From: CANKHA01 sp034668825
Lineage (GTDB): Bacteria > Pseudomonadota > Alphaproteobacteria > Rhizobiales > Xanthobacteraceae
NCBI GenBank assembly: GCA_034668825.1
Contig: JAXDOR010000081.1
Coordinates: 1 to 30,094 of the forward strand
Direction of reading: 5' to 3'
DNA length: 30,094 bases
Shown here: positions 18,957-27,785 of the stretch, one piece after another
Layout: each line of letters opens with the position of its first letter
Numbering within the stretch: position 1 is the first letter of the stretch
Made by a program: the position numbers and the translations under genes
Notes under the pieces: generated by a model
What the model saw: the letters and a program-made list of their open reading frames with translations, nothing else
Database searches by the model: none
What the model was told of the DNA's origin: nothing

Positions 18957-18985
18957 TTGTCACACGGGCGTCATGGATCGCTCAT
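18957..18985 (+). promoter_or_regulatory. Pho box: three 7-bp repeats at 11-bp spacing ahead of pstS
   Basis: TTGTCAC (18957-18963), GCGTCAT (18968-18974) and CGCTCAT (18979-18985) each match CTGTCAT at 5 of 7 positions, and lie one helical turn apart with 4-nt spacers. This is the PhoB binding layout. A fourth, weaker unit (CCGTGAC) starts at 18990. CATAGA just after could be a -10. The leader to pstS would be about 180 nt. Confidence 0.7.
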
Positions 18986-19174
18986 AGAACCGTGACATGC
19001 AGCACGTAAGGGTCCGGCTGTCGCGGACGGTCAACACCAGAGGCACCCGTCCGCAGTCCATTCTTATCGTGCCGTCAGACAAAACGCGGTTGCCCATCGT
19101 CGGGTCCGGGAGACGCAAACCGCGGATGTTTCCCGCGTTGGTTTCCCCTTTCGACGCAAACAAGGAGAGATCCT

Positions 19175-20221
19175 GTGAACCTGCTTAAAACATTGGTCGC
19201 CGCCAGTATGGTCGCCGCGATCACGTATCCCGCCGCCGCCCTCGACATCTCGGGCGCCGGCGCCACCTTCCCCTATCCGATCTACGCCAAGTGGGCGGAT
19301 GCCTACAAAAAAGAAACCGGCATCGGCATGAACTACCAGTCGATCGGCTCCGGCGGCGGCATCAAACAGATCCAGGCGAAAACCGTCACCTTTGGAGCCA
19401 CCGACGCCCCGCTCAAGGGCGACGAACTGGAAAAGCATGGGTTGGTGCAATTTCCCATGGTCATGGGCGGCATCGTGCCCGTGGTGAATGTCGAAGGCGT
19501 CAAAGCCGGCGAGCTGGTTCTTGACGGTCCGACACTGGCCAAAATCTTCCTGGGCGAAGTGAAGTCCTGGGACGATCCGGCCATCAAGAAGATCAACCCA
19601 AACGCCAAGCTGCCCAGCCAAGCCATCGCAGTCGTCTATCGGTCGGATGGGTCAGGCACCACCTTCAACTTCACCGACTATCTCGCGAAAGTCAGTCCCG
19701 AGTGGAAGTCCAAGGTGGGCTCCAACACGGCCGTCGAATGGCCGGTCGGCATTGGCGCCAAAGGCAATGAGGGCGTCGCCAACAACGTGGCGCAGACCAA
19801 AGGTTCGGTCGGCTATGTCGAGTATGCCTATGCCAAGCAGAACAACCTCACCCACACGAAGATGATGAACAAGGAAGGCAAGACCGTCGCCCCGACGATC
19901 GAAGCCTTCCAAGCCGCGGCTTCTAATGCCGACTGGAATTCGGTTCCCGGCTACGGCGTCATCCTCAGCGACCAGCCGGGTGCTGCGTCCTGGCCGATGA
20001 CGGCCGCGACATTCATCCTGATCCACAAGCAACCGTCGGATCAGGCCGCTGCCGCCGAGGCTCTCAAGTTCTTCGCCTGGGCCTATGCCAAGGGCGACAA
20101 GATGGCCGGCGAGCTCGACTATGTGCCCATGCCGAAGGCAGTCGTGTCGTCGGTGGAGAAAGTCTGGGCCACCCAGATCAAGGATAGCAGCGGCAAGTCG
20201 CTCTTCGACCTGTCGAACTGA
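19175..20221 (+). CDS. pstS: Phosphate ABC transporter periplasmic binding protein PstS
   Basis: PstS captures phosphate in the periplasm and hands it to PstCA. The 348-residue precursor has a signal peptide (about 1-22) ending in YPAAALD. The mature protein begins ISGAGATFPYPIYAKWA, then GSGGGIKQIQ, FGATDAPLKGDEL and the phosphate-binding RSDGSGTTFNFTDYL. The GTG start has AAGGAGAG 5 nt upstream. A three-repeat Pho box lies 190 bp upstream and a strong hairpin 16 bp downstream, so PstS can be made in excess over the rest of the transporter. Confidence 0.97.
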   Translation: MNLLKTLVAASMVAAITYPAAALDISGAGATFPYPIYAKWADAYKKETGIGMNYQSIGSGGGIKQIQAKTVTFGATDAPLKGDELEKHGLVQFPMVMGGIVPVVNVEGVKAGELVLDGPTLAKIFLGEVKSWDDPAIKKINPNAKLPSQAIAVVYRSDGSGTTFNFTDYLAKVSPEWKSKVGSNTAVEWPVGIGAKGNEGVANNVAQTKGSVGYVEYAYAKQNNLTHTKMMNKEGKTVAPTIEAFQAAASNADWNSVPGYGVILSDQPGAASWPMTAATFILIHKQPSDQAAAAEALKFFAWAYAKGDKMAGELDYVPMPKAVVSSVEKVWATQIKDSSGKSLFDLSN

Positions 20222-20236
20222 TGTGAGTAGCGTAAC

Positions 20237-20264
20237 GGAAAAGGCGCCGCGAGGCGCCTTTTCC
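20237..20264 (+). terminator. Hairpin after pstS (partial terminator)
   Basis: A perfect 12-bp stem, GGAAAAGGCGCC / GGCGCCTTTTCC, closes on a GCGA loop, 16 bp after the pstS stop. The descending arm ends in TTTTCC rather than a long U-run, so readthrough is expected. It probably trims or protects the pstS message and lowers pstCAB. Confidence 0.75.
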
Positions 20265-20297
20265 TTGTCCCTAGCGCATGAAAAACATGCTTGTGCC

Positions 20298-20347
20298 GCG
20301 GCCGCGAGGCCGCTTGAGTGGGCTCTCCGAAAGCCGATAGGAGAGCC
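20298..20347 (+). promoter_or_regulatory. Two further hairpins between pstS and pstC
   Basis: GCGGCC / GGCCGC closes on GCGA at 20298-20313, and GGCTCTCC pairs with GGAGAGCC at 20321-20347 around an 11-nt loop. With the hairpin at 20237 this makes three in the 183-bp gap. They may control processing of the pst message. No clear gene in the gap. Confidence 0.5.
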
Positions 20348-20404
20348 GTGATGCCGCCCGCCAGGAGGCGACCCGTGGTCGATGTTGCGTTTCACCGAGG
20401 TGCT

Positions 20405-21370
20405 ATGACCGCGGAAGCCGCGCCCTCACGGTCGGCGATCCTTGACCGCATGCGGATCGGGGACGCGGCCTTCCGTCATGTCACCCGCGCGGCGGCCATT
20501 TCCGTTCTTATCATTCTCGGCGGCGTCATCTTCTCGTTAGTCTCTGGCTCGCTGCCGGCGTTTCACGCCTTTGGGCTGGGCTTTTTCGTCACGGAAAAGT
20601 GGAACCCGGTTACCGAACAATTCGGTGCCTTGGCCCCGATCTACGGCACGCTCGTCACCTCCATTCTCGCCATGGTGATCGCGGTTCCGGTCGGATTGCT
20701 GATTGCGGTGTTTCTGACTGAAATTTGCCCGCTGTGGCTGCGGCGTCCCATCGGCATCGCCATCGAGCTTCTCGCCGGTATTCCCAGCATCATTTACGGC
20801 ATCTGGGGTCTGTTTGTGTTCGCGCCCTTTCTGCAGGAAACGCTGCAACCGTTTTTGATCAATGTCTTTGGTCCAATTCCGGTGCTGTCGTCGCTATTCG
20901 CCGGCCCGCCTTATGGCATCGGCATGCTGACGGCGGGCCTGATCCTCGCCATCATGGTGCTGCCCTTCATCACATCGATTTCGCGCGACGTCTTCGAGGC
21001 GGTTCCCATCGTGCTCAAGGAAGCCGCTTATGGCCTTGGCTGCACCACCTGGGAAGTGATGCGCTATGTGGTGCTGCCTTATGCTCGCGTCGGCGTCATC
21101 GGCGGCATGATGCTGGGATTGGGCCGCGCGCTCGGCGAAACCATGGCGGTGACCTTTGTCATTGGCAACGCTCACCGGATCTCCGCCTCGATCCTGGCTC
21201 CGGGCACGACGATCTCGGCAACCATCGCCAATGAATTCAACGAGGCGGTCGGCGATCTCTACACGTCGTCGCTGATCGCATTGGGCCTGATCCTGTTCCT
21301 CATCACCTTCATCGTGCTGGCCATAGCGCGCTACCTGCTGTCGCGGGTCAAACGCCGGGCGGGGAGCTGA
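20405..21370 (+). CDS. pstC: Phosphate ABC transporter permease PstC
   Basis: PstC and PstA form the membrane channel. PstC is 321 residues with six membrane segments, the first at about 25-45 (AAISVLIILGGVIFSLVSG). The typical APIYGTLVTSILAMVIAVPVG, LAGIPSIIYGIWGL and the coupling EAAYGLGCTTWEVMRYVVLPYA (in parts) are present. The start at 20405 has GAGGT upstream; earlier in-frame starts overlap the hairpin and add an Arg-rich segment without a membrane role. It is 2 bp ahead of pstA. Confidence 0.95.
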   Translation: MTAEAAPSRSAILDRMRIGDAAFRHVTRAAAISVLIILGGVIFSLVSGSLPAFHAFGLGFFVTEKWNPVTEQFGALAPIYGTLVTSILAMVIAVPVGLLIAVFLTEICPLWLRRPIGIAIELLAGIPSIIYGIWGLFVFAPFLQETLQPFLINVFGPIPVLSSLFAGPPYGIGMLTAGLILAIMVLPFITSISRDVFEAVPIVLKEAAYGLGCTTWEVMRYVVLPYARVGVIGGMMLGLGRALGETMAVTFVIGNAHRISASILAPGTTISATIANEFNEAVGDLYTSSLIALGLILFLITFIVLAIARYLLSRVKRRAGS

Positions 21371-21372
21371 CG

Positions 21373-22212
21373 ATGGCTCTTTACGGCAAACGCCGGCGCC
21401 GCAACGTGATCGCCATGGGCTTGTCGGTCGCGGCGACGTTGTTCGGCCTCGGCTGGTTGGTACTGATCCTCGGCACGCTATTTTATGAAGGCGTGAGCGG
21501 CCTGTCGCTGAAGGTATTCAAGGAAATGACGCCGCCGCCCGGCGCCGACGGCGGTCTGCTCAATCCGATCATGGGCAGCTTGATCATGACCGGGCTGGCG
21601 GTGCTGATCGGCACGCCGGTCGGCATTCTGGCCGGCACCTATATGGCGGAATATGGCCGTCATGACAGGCTCACCCATGTCGTGCGCTTCATCAACGACA
21701 TCCTGCTCAGCGCGCCTTCGATCGTCATCGGCCTTTTCATCTACGAGGTCATGGTCGCGCCGATGGGGCATTTTTCCGGGATTGCGGGCGCCATCGCGCT
21801 GGCCGTCATCGTCATTCCGGTCGTGGTGCGCACGACCGAGGACATGCTGACCCTGGTGCCGGATTCGCTGCGCGAGGCGGCGGCCTCGATCGGGCTGCCG
21901 CGCGCCTTCATGATCACCCGCATCGCTTATCGCGCGGCAAGCGCCGGCATGGTGACCGGCGTGCTGCTCGCGATCGCGCGGATCAGCGGCGAAACCGCGC
22001 CGCTATTGTTCACCTCGCTCAACAATCAGTTCTGGAGTGTCGATCTCAATTATCCGATGCCCAGCCTGCCGGTCGTCATCTTCCAGTTCGCGCTCAGTCC
22101 CTACAAGGATTGGCAGAAGCTCGCGTGGACCGGCGCTCTGATCATTACGCTTGCAGTGCTGACGCTGAGCATCACCGCGCGCGTGCTCGCCGGAAAGAAA
22201 AGGTCGTCATGA
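21373..22212 (+). CDS. pstA: Phosphate ABC transporter permease PstA
   Basis: PstA is 279 residues with a short basic N-terminus (ALYGKRRRRN) and about six membrane segments. The hallmark stretches are LNPIMGSLIMTGLAVLIGTP, LSAPSIVIGLFIYE and the coupling loop REAAASIGLPRAFMITRI that docks on PstB. It begins 2 bp after pstC and its stop overlaps the pstB start (ATGA), so the three are translationally coupled. Confidence 0.95.
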   Translation: MALYGKRRRRNVIAMGLSVAATLFGLGWLVLILGTLFYEGVSGLSLKVFKEMTPPPGADGGLLNPIMGSLIMTGLAVLIGTPVGILAGTYMAEYGRHDRLTHVVRFINDILLSAPSIVIGLFIYEVMVAPMGHFSGIAGAIALAVIVIPVVVRTTEDMLTLVPDSLREAAASIGLPRAFMITRIAYRAASAGMVTGVLLAIARISGETAPLLFTSLNNQFWSVDLNYPMPSLPVVIFQFALSPYKDWQKLAWTGALIITLAVLTLSITARVLAGKKRSS

Positions 22213-23030
22213 GTCTCGTCTCCGTCACCGCTCCAACACTCGACGTCACGCATGCCGCGACGGCTACCGCTGGCTTAGCGGAAAAGATCTCTATTCGGGA
22301 TCTGAGCTTCTACTACGGCGACAACAAAGCACTGAAGGATATCAGCCTGTCGCTGTACGCCAATAAGGTGACTGCGTTCATTGGTCCGTCGGGCTGCGGA
22401 AAATCCACCCTGCTGCGCGTACTCAACCGGATGTATGACCTTTATCCCAATCAACGCGCCGGGGGCGAAGTGTTGCTCGACGGCGGCGACATCCTATCCC
22501 CTGCGCAGGACGTCAACTTGCTGCGTGCGCGGATCGGCATGGTGTTCCAGAAGCCGACCCCGTTTCCGATGACTATCTACGAAAACATCACCTTCGGCAT
22601 CAGGCTTTACGAGCGGCTGCCGCGTGCCGAGCTGGATGCGAGAGTCGAGCAATCGCTGCGCCGCGCGGCGCTGTGGGACGAGGTCAAAGACAAGCTCGAC
22701 GCCAGCGGCTTGAGCCTTTCTGGTGGCCAGCAGCAGCGGCTGTGCATCGCGCGCACGGTGGCGGTGAAGCCGGAAATTATTCTATTCGACGAGCCATGCT
22801 CGGCACTCGATCCGATTTCGACCGCCCGGATCGAGGGACTGATCGACGAGCTCAAGGAGGACTACACCATCGTGATCGTGACCCACAACATGCAGCAGGC
22901 AGCGCGTGTGTCGGATTTCACCGCCTTTATGTATCTGGGCGAACTGGTTGAGTTCGGCTCCACCAGGCAGATGTTTACCGCGCCGGGTGACCGGCGCACG
23001 CAAGACTACATCACCGGCCGCTTCGGTTGA
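22209..23030 (+). CDS. pstB: Phosphate ABC transporter ATP-binding protein PstB
   Basis: PstB is the ATPase of the phosphate importer. The 273-residue protein has an N-terminal extension of about 25, then Walker A GPSGCGKST (59-67), the signature SLSGGQQQRL, Walker B ILFDEPCSALDP and the switch His in VTHNMQQA. YDLYPNQRAGGEV and FQKPTPFPMTIYEN are specific to PstB. The ATG at 22209 overlaps the pstA stop by 4 bp. It is followed after 25 bp by phoU. Confidence 0.97.
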   Translation: MSLVSVTAPTLDVTHAATATAGLAEKISIRDLSFYYGDNKALKDISLSLYANKVTAFIGPSGCGKSTLLRVLNRMYDLYPNQRAGGEVLLDGGDILSPAQDVNLLRARIGMVFQKPTPFPMTIYENITFGIRLYERLPRAELDARVEQSLRRAALWDEVKDKLDASGLSLSGGQQQRLCIARTVAVKPEIILFDEPCSALDPISTARIEGLIDELKEDYTIVIVTHNMQQAARVSDFTAFMYLGELVEFGSTRQMFTAPGDRRTQDYITGRFG

Positions 23031-23055
23031 GACGCCGCCCGCGAGGAAATGAAAG

Positions 23056-23760
23056 ATGATGTCTGAACACACCGCGAAGGCTTTCGACGTCGATCTGCAG
23101 GAGCTTAACAGGCAGGTGGCGGAGATGGGCGGGCTGGGCGAGAAGGCAATCGCCGATTCCATCGATGCTTTGGTCAGGCTCGATATCGCGCTCGCCGCGC
23201 GGGTCGTGGCGGTGGATCAAACCATCGATGCGTTGCAACGCGAGATCGAGGAAAAAGCCATCCTCACGATTGCGCGGCGCCAGCCGATGGCCGTCGATCT
23301 GCGTGAGATCGTGAGCGCGCTTCGCGTCTCCAACGATCTCGAGCGCATCGGCGATCTTGCCAAGAACATCGCCAAGCGCGTGGCCGAGCTCAGCAGCGAT
23401 TTTCACCCGCAGAAGCTGATCCGCGGCGTCGAGCACATGTCGGCGCTGGTTCTTGCCCAGCTCAAGCAAGTGCTGGACAGCTACGCCGGGCGCGATCTCG
23501 GCAAGGCGCTCGCCGTTTGGAGCGGAGACGCCGAGATCGACGCCATGTGCACCTCGCTGTTCCGCGAGCTGCTCACCTATATGATGGAAGACCCCCGTAA
23601 CATCAGCTTCTGCATCCATCTGATGTTCTGCGCCAAAAACATCGAGCGCATGGGCGACCATGCCACCAACATTGCCGAGACGGTCTATTACATGATCGAG
23701 GGTCGGCCCATTGCCGACCAGCGGCCGAAAGGCGACACGACCAGATGGTCGGCTGCGTAG
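23056..23760 (+). CDS. phoU: Phosphate transport regulator PhoU
   Basis: PhoU keeps PhoR in the off state when PstSCAB is active. The 234-residue all-helical protein has two three-helix repeats, each with a metal-binding set: LRVSNDLERIGDLAKNIAKRV in the first, CAKNIERMGDHATNIAETV in the second. These acidic patches are intact. It lies between pstB and phoB in the usual order. Confidence 0.97.
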   Translation: MMSEHTAKAFDVDLQELNRQVAEMGGLGEKAIADSIDALVRLDIALAARVVAVDQTIDALQREIEEKAILTIARRQPMAVDLREIVSALRVSNDLERIGDLAKNIAKRVAELSSDFHPQKLIRGVEHMSALVLAQLKQVLDSYAGRDLGKALAVWSGDAEIDAMCTSLFRELLTYMMEDPRNISFCIHLMFCAKNIERMGDHATNIAETVYYMIEGRPIADQRPKGDTTRWSAA

Positions 23761-23785
23761 TCGCGGTTGAGAGGATGCCATCGGC

Positions 23786-24505
23786 ATGAGCGCTCATATC
23801 CTGATCGTCGAGGACGAAGAGGCGCTGACTCTGCTGCTGCGTTACAACCTCGAATCCGAGGGCTACGAGGTGGAAACAGTCGCGCGCGGCGACGAGGCCG
23901 ACACCAGGCTCAAGGAGCGGACGCCCGACCTCGTGGTCCTGGATTGGATGCTGCCCGGTCTTTCCGGCATCGAGCTCTGCCGCCGATTGCGGGCGCGGCC
24001 GGAAACCAAGGCATTGCCGATCATCATGCTCACGGCGCGGGGCGAGGAAAGCGAGCGCGTGCGCGGGCTGGCGACCGGTGCCGATGACTATATCGTCAAA
24101 CCCTTCTCCGTTCCCGAATTGATCGCTCGCGTGCGCGCGCTACTACGCCGGACCAATCCTGAGCGCATTGCTACTGTGCTTGCGTTGGGCGACATCGAAC
24201 TTGACCGCCAAAAGAAGCGGGTTTCACGTGCCGGCCGATCGGTCGATCTCGGCCCCACCGAGTATCGTCTGCTGGAATTCCTCATGGAACGCGTCGGTCG
24301 CGTCTTCTCGCGCCAGCAATTGCTCGATGGCGTGTGGGGGAACGATATTTATATCGACGAGCGGACAGTGGATGTTCATGTCGGCCGTCTGCGCAAGGCG
24401 CTCATTCGCGGCGACGAAAACGATCCGATTCGCACGGTTCGCGGTTCCGGCTATGCGTTTGATGACCGATTCGGCGAGACGACGCTTGCGGTCTCAAAAA
24501 GCTGA
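23786..24505 (+). CDS. phoB: Phosphate regulon response regulator PhoB
   Basis: PhoB activates genes with Pho boxes, such as pstS. At 239 residues, the receiver domain has LIVEDEE (acidic pocket), the phospho-acceptor Asp53 in VLDWMLPG, the Thr in MLTARG, and the Lys in YIVKPFSVPE. The C-terminal winged helix includes LGPTEYRLLEFLMERVGRVF, ERTVDVHVGRLRKAL and IRTVRGSGYAF. The stop lies 9 bp from the stop of the next gene on the other strand, without a visible terminator. Confidence 0.97.
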   Translation: MSAHILIVEDEEALTLLLRYNLESEGYEVETVARGDEADTRLKERTPDLVVLDWMLPGLSGIELCRRLRARPETKALPIIMLTARGEESERVRGLATGADDYIVKPFSVPELIARVRALLRRTNPERIATVLALGDIELDRQKKRVSRAGRSVDLGPTEYRLLEFLMERVGRVFSRQQLLDGVWGNDIYIDERTVDVHVGRLRKALIRGDENDPIRTVRGSGYAFDDRFGETTLAVSKS

Positions 24506-24514
24506 CGACAACAA

Positions 24515-25246
24515 TTAGCGCGTCACCTCAACTAACTCCACCCGTCTTCCCGCCAGCCGCTTGTGCATATGCACCATGAAAGCCATGGCGAAGAGCGGCG
24601 TGGCGAAGTTGAGGATCGGGATCGAGACGAAAAGCGCGATCAACATTCCGGCCAGGAATACCTGCCCGCGATGCGCCCGCCGCAACGCCTTGGCTTCCGC
24701 GGGTGGATGGAAGCGCATCGCCGCCAGCTCAAAATATTCGCGACTGAGCAGATAGGCATTCGCCAGGAACAGGATCAGCAGCCCGATGCCTGCAAAGAGC
24801 ACAAAGGGCAAGGCGAACATGTAGACGAGGAGGGTCAACACCGCGGTCTTCAAGCCTTCCAGTATTGCGCGCAGGAACGGCAAGGCGCGGCCCAGCGGCT
24901 CTGCCGGATAATGCACCCGCTCGACGTGGTCGGCGATCTCATCGACAAAAAAGCTGCCGACGAAGGCGGTCACGGCCGGCATCAGGAATACCGCGCCGGT
25001 GATGATACCGAGACTGGCCATGATTGAGATCACCCAGACCAGCACATCCCAGGCGGCGTGCGGCACCGCGCCGACATTGCCCTCCGCCCAGGCCGTGCCG
25101 CTCGCGGCCATCCAGGCGAAGGCACGCTGCAACCCGATACCGATGAGGAGGATGAGGATCAGTGCCAAACCAATCGATTTGAGCAGCACCCGCCGGAACG
25201 GCGGCGAGAACATCTGCGATAAAGCTTTGACGGCGGCGTCGATCAT
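24515..25246 (-). CDS. EI24 domain (CysZ-like) integral membrane protein
   Basis: A 243-residue protein with about four membrane segments: LLKSIGLALILILLIGIGL, DVLVWVISIMASLGIITG, TLLVYMFALPFVLFAGIGLL and VFLAGMLIALFVSIPILNFA. NAYLLSREYFELAAMR and the late ATPLFAMAFM fit the EI24/CysZ family. CysZ of E. coli imports sulfate; rhizobial copies are not proven to. The start at 25246 has GGAGG 7 nt upstream; ATG at 25252 is too close to it. It is convergent with phoB. Confidence 0.8.
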   Translation of the reverse strand: MIDAAVKALSQMFSPPFRRVLLKSIGLALILILLIGIGLQRAFAWMAASGTAWAEGNVGAVPHAAWDVLVWVISIMASLGIITGAVFLMPAVTAFVGSFFVDEIADHVERVHYPAEPLGRALPFLRAILEGLKTAVLTLLVYMFALPFVLFAGIGLLILFLANAYLLSREYFELAAMRFHPPAEAKALRRAHRGQVFLAGMLIALFVSIPILNFATPLFAMAFMVHMHKRLAGRRVELVEVTR

Positions 25247-25317
25247 TCCCATTCCTCCGCGCGAGTAGCGGCGAAGGTAGGGATGCAAGGAACATGGGGC
25301 AAGGGACTTGGGCCGCT

Positions 25318-25352
25318 GTCTTTCCTCTCCCATAAGGGGAGAGGGGAAGAGA
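25318..25352. repeat. Short palindrome of the CTCTCCC type
   Basis: CTTTCCTCTCCC pairs with GGGAGAGGGGAAG around a TATAAGG-like centre. The 25247-25371 gap between two minus-strand genes holds little else. It looks like a common intergenic repeat of Rhizobiales. Confidence 0.5.
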
Positions 25353-25371
25353 CAACAGACATGACGAAAGC

Positions 25372-26187
25372 TCAGTACATCGCGGGCGTGCAGGTTTCCG
25401 GCGTTTCCGTCGCCAGCGCCGGCGCGTCTTCGATGACCGGAAGTGGCAAGTCGGCCCAATGCATTGTCCGGTAATCGAAGCCCTTGATCAGCGTCGGCTT
25501 GACCACTTCAAAGTAAGGCGAAATGTCGAAGTCGCGCGGCGCGTAAAGCGTGGAATGCCGGATCTCCAGTATTTCGCGGCGGGCGGTTTCGCTTTCCAGC
25601 GGCGTGATCTTCGGCAGGATCGGATAACGCACACGCTCGAAGGCTTGCGCGATCAGCGCCGAGCAGATGATGCGCGTCGGATGGCCGGAGCCAAGCGCCA
25701 TCATCCGCCGGCGCCAGCGCTTCGGCACCGGCAGCGGCAATAGGTAGCGCAGCAGGTCGACAATATTCTTTAGGTCATAGTCGAAGCCAATACGCTCGGT
25801 GGCGTAAGCGCAGACCCGCTCACGGTCGTCCTCGGTCAGCCCGGTCGGGCGGCAAATGCGCGTGTGATAGCGGGAGTATTTCGACAGCGGCACGGCGACC
25901 ACGCCCTGGCCGATATTGGCCTCCACCAGCACCAGCGGCTCGCCATCCTCGGTTTCGCGATCTCCGATCTGACCGACATAGAGCGCGGCATGCGACCAGG
26001 TCGATTGCGTGAGATATTTGATGACGCCGGCGATGTGATTGTTGCCCTCGATCAGGAGGACGTCGCCGGGCTTGAGCGACGTGCGTAGCGCCTCCGGGTC
26101 GCTCGGCGTGAACGGCTCGTAGCCTGGTTCAGGCTTTTCCAGGTAGCGGGCGATGACTTGCCCGACGCCTTCGAGCATCCAGCCCAT
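25372..26187 (-). CDS. YiiX/YebB-like permuted papain-fold hydrolase
   Basis: A 271-residue protein with the permuted NlpC/P60 (papain-like) arrangement. The catalytic His is at residue 66 in WSHAALYVG, a polar Glu at 89 in VLVEANIGQGV, and the Cys at 175 in IICSALIAQAF. DVLLIEGNNHIAGVIKYLTQ leads the fold. YiiX-like proteins are thought to cut amide or lipid ester bonds; the substrate is unknown. I see no signal peptide. The start ATG at 26187 is the longest. It is on the same strand as the EI24 gene, 125 bp apart, with no functional link known. Confidence 0.8.
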   Translation of the reverse strand: MGWMLEGVGQVIARYLEKPEPGYEPFTPSDPEALRTSLKPGDVLLIEGNNHIAGVIKYLTQSTWSHAALYVGQIGDRETEDGEPLVLVEANIGQGVVAVPLSKYSRYHTRICRPTGLTEDDRERVCAYATERIGFDYDLKNIVDLLRYLLPLPVPKRWRRRMMALGSGHPTRIICSALIAQAFERVRYPILPKITPLESETARREILEIRHSTLYAPRDFDISPYFEVVKPTLIKGFDYRTMHWADLPLPVIEDAPALATETPETCTPAMY

Positions 26188-26378
26188 AGCGGCGCATTCC
26201 TGTCCTCGCGCGGTAAGGAGCGCGCGTCTCCAATTCTCGCCACTCTAGGAGCGACTCCTTGCAATTTCGTTCCGGCAAGATGCTGGCGGCGGCTAGGTTT
26301 CGTTAGCCATACGGTTTGCCCGCATGCGGCTGTTGTGGCTATGTATTTTCTGGGCGCCCCAGCATTTTGGAACTTAGG

Positions 26379-27749
26379 ATGTCACTTAGCCGCCGGTCAT
26401 TTCTTGCTTCCGCCGCGGCGCTCGCGGCGGCGCCTGTGCTCGGCGCGGTTCCGGCCTCAGGCGAGGTCGATGTGGCAATTATTGGGGCGGGCGCGGCCGG
26501 CATCGCGGCGGCGCGCCGGGTGGCCGCCGCCGGCCGCCGCTTCGCGCTGATCGAGGCGGATGACCACATCGGCGGCCGATGCGTCACGGACATGCGAACC
26601 TTCGGCGTGCCCTACGATCGCGGCGCTCATTCGATCCGCCTTCCCGATTCCAACCCGATCGTGAAGCTTGCGGCGAAATCCGGGTTCGATATCTATACGG
26701 CGCCTGCGGATCAGAAAGTACGCGTCGGCAGGCGCAACGCGCGACAAGGCGAGATGGAAGACTTCCTCGCCGTTCGGGTCCGCCCCACTCGGGCGATCAT
26801 GGAGGCGGCGCGCGGCAAGGTCGATGGGTCCTGCGCCAATGCTCTGCCGCAGGATTTGGGAGAATGGCGCGCTACGGTCGAATTCATGCTCGGTCCCTAC
26901 GCCTGCACCAAGGATTTGGCGGAGGTTTCGGCCATGGATTTCGCCAAGGCCGCCGAGCGCGACACCGACGCTTTCTGCCGGCAGGGTTACGGCGCATTGC
27001 TGGCCAAGGCTGCAGCGGGCATCCCGGTCCAACTCTCGACACCGGCGGCCCATATCGAATGGGGCAAGGGATTGGAGGTGGAGACACCGAAGGGACGCAT
27101 CGGCGCGCGCGCCATTATCGTCACGGTCTCGACCAACGTGCTCGCCGCTAACACGATCAAGTTCACGCCCGAACTTCCCAAGCGCCAACTCGACGCCGCC
27201 GCCAAGCTCAAGCTCGGCACCTTCGAGCGCGTGGTACTGGAACTGCCCGGCAATCCGCTCGGATTGCATCAGGACGAATTGGTCTTCGAGAAATCGGATA
27301 ACGCGCGCACCGCCGCCATCCTGGCGAATGTCTCGGGCACGAATTTATGCCACGTGAACGTCGCCGGCCGCTTCGGGCGCGACCTCTCGGCGCAAGGCGA
27401 GACGGCGATGGTCGCCTTCGCGCTGGATTGGCTCACCGGCCTCTATGGCACGGACATGAAGAAGGCGGTCAAGCGGACGCAGGCGACGCGATGGGACAGC
27501 GCGCCTTGGGTGCTTGGCGCTTCGTCCGCCGCGGCGCCGGGCGCGCAAAGCGCGCGCCGGGTGCTGATGGAGCCGCTGCGCGACCGCCTCTGGTTCGCTG
27601 GCGAGGCGGTGCACGAAACTTTGTGGGGCACGGTCAACGGTGCTTGGGAATCCGGTGAACGCGCCGCGGAAGCGGCCTTGAAAAAGGCTGGACTTCTGAA
27701 GGAAGCGCCTGAGCCGCAACGGAAGCCCGCGCGCCCGCGCCAAAGATGA
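26379..27749 (+). CDS. Tat-exported FAD-dependent amine oxidase-like protein
   Basis: A 456-residue flavoprotein. It begins with a twin-arginine signal, SRRSFLASAAALAAAPVLG (about 4-22), meaning it folds with FAD in the cytoplasm before export. The FAD motif VAIIGAGAAGIAAARR follows at about 31-46, then IEADDHIGGRC, GVPYDRGAHSI and the C-terminal LWFAGEAVHETLWGTVNGAWESGERAA (in parts), as in flavin monoamine oxidases. The substrate is unknown. The ATG at 26379 has TTAGGA upstream; the earlier ATG at 26316 would put the Tat motif inside. Confidence 0.85.
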   Translation: MSLSRRSFLASAAALAAAPVLGAVPASGEVDVAIIGAGAAGIAAARRVAAAGRRFALIEADDHIGGRCVTDMRTFGVPYDRGAHSIRLPDSNPIVKLAAKSGFDIYTAPADQKVRVGRRNARQGEMEDFLAVRVRPTRAIMEAARGKVDGSCANALPQDLGEWRATVEFMLGPYACTKDLAEVSAMDFAKAAERDTDAFCRQGYGALLAKAAAGIPVQLSTPAAHIEWGKGLEVETPKGRIGARAIIVTVSTNVLAANTIKFTPELPKRQLDAAAKLKLGTFERVVLELPGNPLGLHQDELVFEKSDNARTAAILANVSGTNLCHVNVAGRFGRDLSAQGETAMVAFALDWLTGLYGTDMKKAVKRTQATRWDSAPWVLGASSAAAPGAQSARRVLMEPLRDRLWFAGEAVHETLWGTVNGAWESGERAAEAALKKAGLLKEAPEPQRKPARPRQR

Positions 27750-27785
27750 ATCCACTTGCCACTGCGAGCAAAGCGCAGGGAGATA

